A program made the translations under genes and the position numbers. Shown here in pieces: positions 50,380-62,300 of a stretch of 64,000 bases of DNA. Source of the DNA: Acanthaster planci. Its lineage: Eukaryota > Echinodermata > Asteroidea > Valvatida > Acanthasteridae. The notes below the pieces were generated by a model. The model was not told where the DNA came from. It searched no databases and saw only the letters and a program-made list of their open reading frames with translations. The stretch lies in assembly GCF_001949145.1 (NCBI RefSeq), contig NW_019091362.1:4440213-4504212 (forward strand). Reading direction: 5' to 3'. Numbering within the stretch: position 1 is the first letter of the stretch; every line of letters begins with the position of its first letter.

Positions 50380-53300
50380 CTGTGAAGGAAAAAAGTAATG
50401 GAAATGACATTAACTCTCACTAACCAGACCATGCACCGGTTCACGTCAGTCAATATCCATTACAAAGAGCACAATTTTCTCACTGGCGAGATTCTCTTAT
50501 CCAATACTGCAGCAAACAAATTGTTTGAACTCGTTCATGAATCTTCTGAATGCGCACATCCAAAACATTTGAAAAACACAACGGTCCCTGGCACTTTTCA
50601 TTTGTGAATTTAATCACAAATACTATCCTAAAACTTTAAATTGTTTGAAGGGGTCCAGCTAAACGAAATAGTCTTGGACCCTGTCAAAAGGAAAATAAAC
50701 CAACTGTGCTCTGTCAGGACCAGCCAATGTCCCTCAAGTCTTGTCCTGGAGATGGCAATGGCCAATCCGGCAAGTTTGTCAGGCGGTTAAGATTTCTTGC
50801 CAAATGGAGAACTATATCATCCAAAATGCTGAGTGAATTGATGCCATATTTAAAGTGAAACTTGAGTGGCTGTTTTAATTTTTCTGTAAAGCGGTCGAGC
50901 CCATCACAAAGTTCCTCCAAAAAGTCCTGTCATGAAGCCTCTCACAAGAAGTTACAAGACTAATTACATCCTGTTGCAAGTGACAGGCTGAGCACATATG
51001 GCAAAGGGACGCTTCTGTCACGGATGATTTTAACAGCTTGTGATTTGGCTTAAAACTGAATTACTCGTCATGGACTATCTGGGATCTGCCATGGAGTCGC
51101 CTTGTTGAAGGGGTCACATTCTGGCCTGGGTCCATCGTCGACTTACACTTCCTCATCCCCGGGTTCCACTCCAGTGATCTTGGTATTCTTGTTCTTGCAG
51201 CACATTAAGTAGATGAGGAGACAGACGATGATCAACAGGGCCCCACCGCCCAGACCGACAGACAGACCCACGATTAGGGGGATGTTGGATCCTACTTTGG
51301 TGCACTGGTCTCCTTCTGTTCCCTCTGGGCAACTGGAAAAAGAGACAAGGAGTGAATGGATCAAGCAAACATTTCACTTGCCAAGTTGGAGGTATTACAA
51401 TGTCATTGCATTTTTTTTCGTGGAGGAGGCTAAATTTGCCAACTTTTGCACCTGAGAGTGAGGCCACGTGATTTCAATTTGAAGCCCAAGATGTGAAGGG
51501 TGCTTCTTATAAACTTTTTTTCACTAGACTGTAGTCTGGTGCGGTAGACTGGCTACCACAACTCTGGAGAGTTTGTGTAGAAAGAGTGACCATGTGCAGG
51601 TATGAGACATTTCTTTTGACACATTTTAACTGACACAGGGCACAAGCGCTGGACAGGCCCTGAACAATTAATTCATGTTTTCACTACCTTAAGTTTTAGT
51701 ACTTTCATACCAAGTATATAGAGTTCACAATGTCTAGATTTCTCCCATGAATCAGAGACCACCTCTTAAATCAACTTAATGATCATGTTTACCGAGCTGT
51801 GGCAAAATTCAAAAGGGCAGTGGCACAAAAATTATGGATTGCATTTCCACGTAAGTCTCATCAAGTGCTTTCACGAAAACTTGAAGAAACCTTAATGAAT
51901 GGGACATTTTCACAATTTCAGCCCCTCAACGTATTGCAGATAACCAACTCATTTTTCAAAGGAAAAGTTCAGACTCCGGTAATAGCAAACAGAGCAACCA
52001 ACTGATTAACCGACCAATTGACCAGCAATTTGCCAGGATTTGGAGCCTTAAATTTCTCTCCTCAGCAGAGGTCAAACCACCTGCACTCCCATTGTAGCGG
52101 ATTGATACGTGAGCAAACATACCTGCAAACTGGGCCCTTGGAGTTATCGTGTTGGCATGTTCCAGTATTGCAATAGTTTTTCTCAAAGTCACAGCGGGAG
52201 GCACAGTACAGCACGCAGCCATTGGTTTGCTTGTCCTCATAAACAGACAGCGAATTATTGCATTTCATTTTATTCTTAATGTCATCAGTGCAGAAGTCAG
52301 TGGTGTCTACATGAAAAAAAAGACAGGGAAAAAATCCACAAGTGATTATTAGTTCCACATTCCCATTGACTGAGAAAACAGACAAGTTTTCTTCCAAAGT
52401 GAGTTTTTTGTCTTTTTTTTCTTTGTGTACTTTGACATCACTCCGGACTGCAATTTTTCAATCTAACCATTTCACAACAACCTATAAAAACCTGATGCCA
52501 TGAAGTTTTACTGCCCACGAGCAGATGATCAACATTAACGAGGTCTTTGAATTTTATCCCACTGATGGCAAGTAATGGAAAAACATATCAAGACACATAA
52601 GAGTGTACAGAAGGTTCCATTTGTCTCTTTTGTTAGGAGGGGGGGAATAGGGGAATGTTGGAGGAGTTACTCAGTGGGGTCTGGTAATCAGCCGCTGATA
52701 TTTCTCTGGGTGGATCTGTTAAATCCACTCAGTGTGCAGTGTGAAAAAGGAAGTACATATTAAAATCAGGGACAATCTGACAGCAATTACCTACCACTGC
52801 AGATCCAAAGTGTCAAGAAACAAAGTGATAGAAATATACCTTTCACGATATAGTCTTTCAACAACTGCAGGGGCCCAATCTTTCCCTCTTCAACCACTTT
52901 TTTCAGGGTGTCTGCATAAAATTTATCTGTCTGTAGTCCACGGATTTCAGGGGTTGCTTTAGCGTAGTCGTAGCTGACGGTGTGTGGAATGACAACACTG
53001 CCGGGCCTTTATATTGGACAAAAATAATATACATACTGATTAACAGAGACATATTAACCACCACTAGACTGACAAAGAACCGAAGCTGATGAAGTGGTCA
53101 ATTTCCTTTCACATAGGGGTCAAATACGGGGAGGGGGAAACGTTGTGGGGTGGGTCGGGTTTGATTCAAGTGTACTGGATTACATTTACAATATTAGTAG
53201 GGTTGATACCATCAATGGTTAGAAACAAACGACTATCAGTGATCTTCACAGCGTCATTTGAGCCTGCTCTGTACTGATGCATGGAGCTGTCACACAGAAT

Positions 53301-56300
53301 CGATGCATACGGACTTCTGATCGATACTCATCACAAACCTACAAGTGCAGTTTAAAAGATGGATTAAAAAGCTAATGGTACAATTGTCAAGAAAATATTT
53401 CACTAAGAAGAGTTATCTTGCCTTATTTGGGTCTGAACCACGATTACTTCCTTGAAGCTGGATGACAGATCTCTATACAGTGGCATCATCTATTGAAAAT
53501 GTAATGAAATAGAAACAAATGGCCAGACAAACAGAATAAAAAAACAAAACATTATTTATTAAACAGGCACACGACTCACTTTTCATGACCGTTATGAAAT
53601 GTCTATCTGAAACAATACTCCAGTCATTATGAGTGTTTCAAAGACAACTTTGTGAACAAATACAAAAATTAATTGTCCAGGTAGAATTGACGTTTCAACA
53701 GGCAGGAGTAAGCTAATCACAACCATCGGCAAATAGTGCCCTCTAGTGAAATTAAAACACATTACACACTTGTCTACAATAACCTGGTCATCCACCTTTG
53801 CATCTTTGCACATGAACATAGCCAAAGACTGAACCTCTGTATAAATTTTCCATGAAGTACAGAAGCGCCTTGGCTTCGTGTCCCACTGCTAATCCTCTGC
53901 AATCTTTAAGAATGTCTGGGGACTGGGTGGGGGGTATATATGCCCATGCCAATTTCAATATTCATTAGGCAATCGGACATGTCTTGGCAGATTATGCTTT
54001 TTTTAAGAGCTGATACTCAAACATCAAAAGATGGGAGACTTCTAGGGGGATTTTTGCCTTGATCAAGAGTCATTGGTGTACAGACTTTTGACAGGATATT
54101 AAGCTCTGTTTGCACCAGATATGCATCTGGCATCCCTGTGGAGAACTAACATTGTGCCAACCCATTTTTCCATTGATACACATTTTAGCTCAAATCCCTA
54201 CAGTTCACCGATTATCTCAGCCTGAGGTATTGCTGAGGCTCTAGTCTGCATAAAATCTTAGAGTTGAAACAGTAGCAATATTTTTCAAGGGTCATGCAAA
54301 TGTCAGTGCATAATTAAAACTTACAAGTTGCTTGAAGGTATTGACGAGTGCTATGCATGCTTCAGACAGCTTTCCTCCATTTGTACTCGGGTCACAGCCT
54401 GCGCTAACCGCTGTGGCATCCGCAATGGAAATCTCGACCACAAATTTCTTCTCCACTGTTCAACAACAATGCATTAAACCATGAGACGCAATATCAGCTT
54501 TAAATATTTATTATTTGTGAGAGTCTTTTAGTGAGAACACCTTCAGCAGTCATGGTTTAAGAGCTTTAGAAACTCACACTTATTAAAGTCACGGCTGGCT
54601 AACTGTGCGCAAAAGTATTAAAATCTTAAAAATCCCACAATGAGCGGTTTGTGAAGGAAGCACGTGTTTTTAGCTTACATTTTAAAGGATTTTAGCTACA
54701 AATCACCCTGAAGTTACACAGCACAGAGCAAGTCTATTTATTTGATTTCCGGAAGTGTATTGGAGGGTACTGCCACAGTAATGCTGTAGCTCATCCCTAA
54801 AATTACCCTCGCATGGTAAGGTTCATAAATGCTTCCATTTAGACATCCATTACAGATAGCAGACACCCTTCTATGCTTTCTGTTTTGTTTTTCCCTTTAT
54901 TATTAAATCCCATTTCCTGATTATTTTCGAATTCTCTTATTCCAATTAAATAAAACAAATAAGAGAAAGAAATCTAGTCTAAATTTCTCTTAAAAAGTCT
55001 TCATGGGATCAAGGCTTTTGTAGTGCTTGATAATGGTGGCAAGTGTCATTATATTGTACGTCACATTTGAGCTGATAGGGTGATGCACATATTCATGCTC
55101 AAAATCCCTGAAAAGGTCACATGAAACTGTCATGTTTGCTGCCACCAAGCATCTCAAAAGTCTCCCTCTTAGATCATCGATTTGATCAATGACTTGTATC
55201 ATTGACTTTAATTTGATGGTTGAAGCAATCGCTGCAGTGAGTTTTGTTTCAAATTTAGCCTGACACATGCCCTTGCACCCTTAAGAACAACGGTTCAAAT
55301 TAAAGGTCAGACTCAACCTACCTTCAGCATCAATGTCTGGATATTCGGTTGGGTTGGCTGTACACATGAGTAAGAGTAAACAAACAACATCTCCAGTTAT
55401 AGTGTTTAACATAAGAACAATCAGAGTAATAATGGGAGGTTGAGAAAACAGGCCAAAGTGACTTCTCCCGCACCTGGACAGAAAGAATCAACTCACTGAA
55501 AGTGTGAACCAGACGGTCTGACTTTCCTTCTCTCAGTATTTATCAAATGATTTTAAAACGTAGGTATCTAATGAATCAGCATGAAACTACTATCAAGCGG
55601 CAGAGCAGACAACCTTGAAAGGGAACAAGATGTACATTTTATGGTAAAAGACATGCCCCTCATTTATGCAATACAAAGTCATTCCTTTTACAAAACAGCC
55701 GACAAATCTGGCTTCATCCCGAGAATTATTTATGGCTTTGCACAGCGAAAGAATTACTTAACTACAAGAGGCAATTGGATAAGTGAGCGATTTCACTTCA
55801 TGATACTTAATTATCTCAGGTAACAAAAAGAATGGAGGGTGTTTCCACTCAACCTTCTGCTATACAAGCAGTATGGAACATAACCTTTGGGCAAATTGTG
55901 TACTCATCAAAGCAACTCATCAGAGAGGTGTTTGTAAGCTGCTTATGAAACTCTACTATAATAAACATGCCATAATTTGGTCGCTTCAGGATTTGGCCTT
56001 TAGTCACTACACGTACACCGTTGGAAGTATTGGACAATCACAAATTTCAAAAGTGCCAATTTTGACAATGAACTGCTGGGAGGAATATTTACTTTCTGGC
56101 CGCTAACCGGCTGCTAATCTGTCACCTTCAATTATCTGTAAACTTACAATTGCAGGTAAAAATGCCATCGCCAAAGAAGCCATCTTTGCAAGCACACTGG
56201 TAACCCGGCTCCTGGTTAGTGCAGTCTGCATTGGCATGACATGGACTCTTTTCAGCAGCGCATTCATCAATGTCTGTTGACAAAGAAAACATTTCAACTG

Positions 56301-59300
56301 GCACTGTATGCAGACGTAAGAATCTCAAGTAGGCCTGATTTGCAGGCTTTGCGTAGGGCATTTAAAGTCATTCTACAAAGAGCAAAATCATTCTTATGTA
56401 GCTATATTTGTCCTGAGTTGAAGAGCCCCCTCACTGGCAAAGTAGAGACATGCTGATGGTAGGATAATTTCCCCATCAGTCTTGTTGATCGATGGCATGG
56501 CACGCACATGTTGACAGTATAATCAAAAGGAAATTAGTTGCGCTTTAGCTCAGTGCATCTCACGCCACTAATTCACCACTGGACTGTAGGAGAGCAGTGA
56601 TCTATTACATATTATACAGACCTGCACAATCTGAACCGTCTCCTTTTTCTGAACTGTATCCTTCCTGACAGACGCATTTTGGATTGCCTGAAGTGTCAAG
56701 CTGGCAGTTGGAGAAGCCCGTGCATTTGGGGTCACAGGGATTCCCTGCAAGTTCAAACATGGACAGGAAATCATTACACACAGTTGTTACTTTAGTGTAT
56801 TTGTTGAATACAATTGAATTTTGACAAAAGACGCCATGGATGTCAAGTGAGGGAGATACTGTAAAGGTATCGGCAAACGGGCACAAACCAGGGTTTCAAC
56901 CACACATGTATGAGTATAAACAGTTCAGGAAAGGTTTCAAACTGTTGCATCGTTTGTGATGGTGACATACTTGGAAATGAAATGATAGGAAATTTCTTCC
57001 ACTTCAGGCTACGTGCATAAATACTTGACACAGTTTTGAGGGGGAACGGGGCCTACAGTGCAGACTTTAATTATTTGAGCACTGACCATCTTGGAAACAA
57101 ATTGTCAATTTGATTGTCTCATTTTGGGAAGCAATAGGGTGAAATGACATGAAAGATTAATATTCACATGGCATTAAAATCACAGAAAGAAATGGCCTGG
57201 GTAACGGCAAATATACACCTACTTCAGCAATGATTCAGAATGAGATATAAAGACTTCTGCCTCACTGTTAACGTGTACTGTAAATATAAAAGAGGCCTAA
57301 ACTACACAAAGGCCGAGTTCGGGCGGCTTGTTCCCGTATGTTCATGAACAGCTCGATTTGTTGTTCGTGGGTCAGCCGCTCGAACGCCGGGAACAAACAA
57401 CCGGTTATCGCTGGCAGTTAGTGACAAGCAACATGCAATATGGCGGCATCCATGTAGGCTACATTATTTGAGAGTTAATGTTGAGATGGGCTGAATTCTT
57501 TTCTATAAAAACAGGAACATTCATTTCTGTGTTACGGAAAAAAGTTAATGGTAATTTTGCAAAACTTCCCATTGTCTATGGCTATGGAAGCCATCTCTCT
57601 ACTTTTTGCAGCTGTTCAAAAATCAAAATCTCACGAGTTTTTCCGTGTGTTCCTGTAAAACCCCGACGAGGAGGTGGTGTGTGATCCTGTTCCGAGAACA
57701 GTGTTCTTGAGTCGTGTTCCCATCATTCGAGCACGAGAACAAGAAACCCGTGTCAAGAACAGGCCGCCCGAACTCGACCAAGGCTATATGACTATTACCT
57801 GTGACTGTTACTTTGAAAGAACATTCCCCCACATTGTTGGCAGGGTCAATGGCTGAGCAGTATACGTCAGTGCTTCCGTACTCAAACTTTGACCCAGACA
57901 AGGGTACGCACCGCACTTTGAGTGGTCGACGAGGATCTCCGTCATCGTGACTGACGATGGGATCGACCCACGTCACTTTGGCTTTGTTGGTGTCCGATCC
58001 GGCTTGCACAGGCAATGGATCGTCCGGGCAAAGTATTGGTGGTGGAATGGAATCTGTAACCAAAAACCCAAACCTGGCCGTCGTCAGTCAGGGAAAAATG
58101 ACAGCCCACACCGACCTGACTGCACTGAGCCACAGCCTGTGCTCTGGTGCTCTACCCATTTGGTTTACACATGGTCTGTGTACTAATTTGAGACTAGATC
58201 TAGTCTAGTGCCTTTGTTTTCTTCCTGTTTTCATCGTTTGGACGGCATGGCTTACCAGTTTTGGGGAAAAATTTTGAGAAAATGTAAAACTGGAAAGAGA
58301 CAAGAAAAATCAAGTTTCTATTTTAGTTTGAATGTAGTGCAAAAAAGTTCAAGGGACTTGCAGCTACTACCTTTCTAAGTATTGTTCATATTGTTTGACA
58401 AAAATAACCATGACCCTGGCTGTTGTTATATATGACCAGTTAGCCCGTGGAATCAGTTTAAAAAAGCACTTAAAACATTCCTAACCATTCTGTTTTCAGA
58501 TGCCATGTAAAGGGAAGCAGAACTTTTTTTTACCTTATCTTGATACCAAACAACCAATGTCACAGAACGCTAATTGCTTACTAATTTTTTGGTGATTCTG
58601 CCAAACGGCGGGACACAAAGTACACCTACCGAGTAGAACTCTGAAAGAGCACTGGCTGGTGCGGGTGCTCCCAGCGTCTGTCGCCGTACAAGTCACCAAG
58701 GTGTCAGGCTGGTCAAAAGTGTCTCCACTCTGGTGGTCGCACTGGACTACGGCCGGCTGGCCGGAGGAATCTTCATTACCCGTGATGTCATTCCAGGTCA
58801 CAACGGCCTTCCCTGCGTCGTTTGGAGCGACAACTCTCATGCTAGGACAGTTGGTTTTAAAAGTTGGGGCTTAGAAATCAAAAGAGAGAATACCAGTTAT
58901 CAAAAAAATTTTTGGTAAATTTTCAAACTCATTTTAAAAGAAAAGAATTTTTTTCTGAATGATGAGTTGGAACATTTCATCGAAGTACAGGCCCTAAATT
59001 GATCTTGTCAATATGAACAGTTTTCTGCTCTCTGTGATATACACTAACTATCCCACAGAAACCATGCAGTGAAGTTTCAGGCTTAAGAGAGACGTACTCA
59101 TACAATTAAGCCTCAAATTGCTGGGGGCCTCGTCAAGACTCACCTGAGCCAACTTTTACTTTGAAAGTGCAGGTAGCATCTGGAAACTTAACACGGTCTG
59201 AATCTCTTGCTGTGCATGTCACACCTGTAGCTGCATCATTGTTAAAGGCGGTTTTACGAGTTGGATTACAAGACACATGTGCTGGAGATTTTCCTGTAGA

Positions 59301-62300
59301 ATCAGTAGCTCCAACAGGTAAGGCATAGTCAACGACGGTGTCAGAACCAGAGCTTCCTTTTTCTATGGATATGTCTGTACAACCGGATTCAAACGTTGGA
59401 TCTGAAACAGGAACAACGGTGCAAAGATGACAAAAAGTGAAATGCGGTATCTAAGGTGAGTTACTGTTTCGAGTACAAGAATGTGGAGATTTTACAGCGC
59501 TCAATGCAAGCTTAGGGCTAGTCGTGCTTGACTAATGTACCTTTTAGGATGACCTGAATACTGGCAGTTTTGGTACAATTATGCTGGTAAAGTGCAGTGA
59601 AATAATGTCAGGATTATCGTAAACTTTAAAAAAAAAGTGGGGCACCACTAGAACCAAGACCGTGATGTGCTGAATTAACACTGTGCAACAACGCTGTAGT
59701 CAAGACCACTTATACCTTCACAATGCCACACAAGACCAACACAAGACCTCCACAGTCTGAATTCAAGTCACAAGCTATTCAAATGAGCTACGACAAAGAA
59801 TTCCTTTGTCACTGTTCACACTGTTGCTTGTGCGTGGTCTTGTGGATGCATCTTGTGCGTGGTCTTATGTCTGGGCTTGTGATGGTCTCGACTATTTCAC
59901 TGCTGTGCAATGTTGAACAAACACCGTTTGATACCTAGGCAATTTAACACTTAGCAATTTCTGGCCATAGACCAACACCAACTGGTGGATTCTACTCCTT
60001 CATCTGACTACCAACCATGTCAATGCACAATGCCCCACCTTCCTTTATTACACAATCACCACAAAGACTTATGATAACATTTCCAAGAAGGCATGCTCCA
60101 TTCGGACACCCAACAGTTGAATGAAATTCACTGATGCAAAGACCATGAATGCTTTAGGAGATGAAACTCCCTTTTATATTGTAACGGAAATCAGTTTACT
60201 TTTTTCTGTCGACTTAACTTATGCTGCTGGTATGAAGAATTTCCCAGGGGGCATGTGCAGTCCTGACGTTATTGTTTGCTCTTACATTCTCCTCATTGGG
60301 CGCCTCTGCCGCGCACGCGCTGCGGTGTAGATATAAATAGCACATTTGCGCATTTGTTAGCTGATTTTAGTTGGGTGCACTTTCTCTGGACCTTGCGTGA
60401 GCAAGTATTTTGAGCCCAACGTTTAGTGTACATTTGGGAGCTCTTTGTCGCCAAATTAGGCAGTGCGAAATTTAACTCATCCCTAGGTACCCTGAACTTG
60501 CTCGTTATTGATAGGGTTAACTTGGACTGGTCAGATTGCTGCCGCCAACTCCGAAGTTGTCATCAGGGACGTTCACTAAATTCTGAGCCCTTTTATTAAA
60601 GCGAGCTGCCTGTACCTTAGATATGGGGGCTCATCGACTCTGTCCATTTCTGTTAAGTTTAAGACACTTTCTCATTTTATTGGAAGACGTTACTGTGATT
60701 ATTTTGATAAGTTTTCTTTATGAATTTTACAGGAGTGGGAGATGCCGTGGGGAGGTCCTTTATTGAGGTGCCTCGTTATTTAGTGCACCTAGCTCCAGAG
60801 GTCTCCCTCGGATACAGAGTTTCCCCCCCGAGACATGAAAGCCTGATCCCATTTTAATAAAGCCTTTGCACATCAGAGCCTTTGCATTAACCAGGCTACC
60901 TCTCCTCTCCATTCATTGATTCCTATTGTTTCTTGAATGTTCAATTATATGTTGTTAATTGTTATTGTTCTGAAACTCGTTTCCCTGCACGTTATTTTAT
61001 TTGTCTGTCTTGCCCTTAGACTAGTATATATTCTCCTAAAACGAATGTCCCCACATTCTGCAGCTCACGTGTAATTTGTTTAAATTCCTAACATAAGTGC
61101 GAGTCCGTGAGAGCCGAGAATCTTCGGTGTCGAGTACCGTGTAAGCCAGCCCAACCACTACAGTGGGAGACATGCTTACGGTAAGGCGGGCAAAAAAGTG
61201 TGGACTTGCCCACCAGAGGTGTTGCAATATTCACAGGCTGCCTGTGCAACGCTGTGGATGCACATTGAACACAGAGCCGGATTAGAACATGGATCACATG
61301 TGGGATAGCATGGCATGGTTCTGTGAACAGAGTGGAAACAACCAAGTCTCATCCCAAGGAATTGATAGTTTGAAAAGCTCTTAACCAAGCGAAGCGAAGT
61401 TTCACTTATCTTTGTTTGTAAATTGTTTCTCCAAGGAGACTTAATTCATTTTTGTTTTTTTTAATTTTTCTTTGGTTTATTTATAAATTGCATTTCATTC
61501 ATCTCTCTGAATTTGCTTCCGTTCAAAAACTTTCACCGACATCAGGAAACCTAATGTTTGCAGAGAGAAATTTTCCACAAGAAACACACCGTTACCACAA
61601 AACAAGAGATTAAAACAGAGTTAAATGGCAGAAGTTACAAGAAAAATACCGAGTTGGCAGTTTGGATGCCAAGGTTAAAGGAACAAGGAATAAGCTGCTG
61701 GTCAGAAAAACGCAAACACAGAGCTGGCTGATTGGTGGCAAATGGATTGAGTCTACTTACATATTCTCACTTTGAAGTCACATGTTTTGGAAAGGAGTGA
61801 TGAGCGAGGGTCCACCGCTGTACAAGTCACGGGGGTGTCACCACCTTTGAACACTGAACCACTCGCTGGATTACACGTTACAGTTGCTGCTGCAGTTCCA
61901 TCGCCTTGTTTGGCGGTACGCTCTGTCCAGGATACGATCGCTGTCTTTCCATTGTCTGGGCTGGCATTGACATCCACTTGACAGTCATGGGGTTCATCAA
62001 ATGTCGGAGCTGAGAGAAAGAATGAGAAAAGGGCAAAACTGGAAACACTGTGGCCTTACTGTGAGGCAGACATCAGACAAGTGTGGAAATGTTTGCTACT
62101 GAGTCACTGCCACTGACACAGACCTAAGGCCCTGTTTTTTTATTGAATTGCCACAGGAAGATGTTTTGAAGTGCTTCATCGATTCTTAGCTATAAAAACG
62201 CAAACAGCTTTAATTTGCGCATTTTTATTTTGGCCAACTAAAGTTATGGAGACCGGGCCCGGGGAACTTTGCAAGTGCCATCTGACTTGTTATCATCTGA

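Noticed and set aside
50714-50920. Minus-strand frame of about 70 codons downstream of the transmembrane exon
   Set aside because: Considered as an alternative tail exon. The acceptor before it puts the spliced frame out of register, and the 50379 exon fits better in phase and splice signal.
61176-61388. Cys-rich minus-strand frame in a HYR intron (CYPTCDPCSNPALCSMC)
   Set aside because: The cysteine spacing looked EGF- or zinc-like, but no in-phase splice sites join it to the HYR exons. It may be decayed element sequence.
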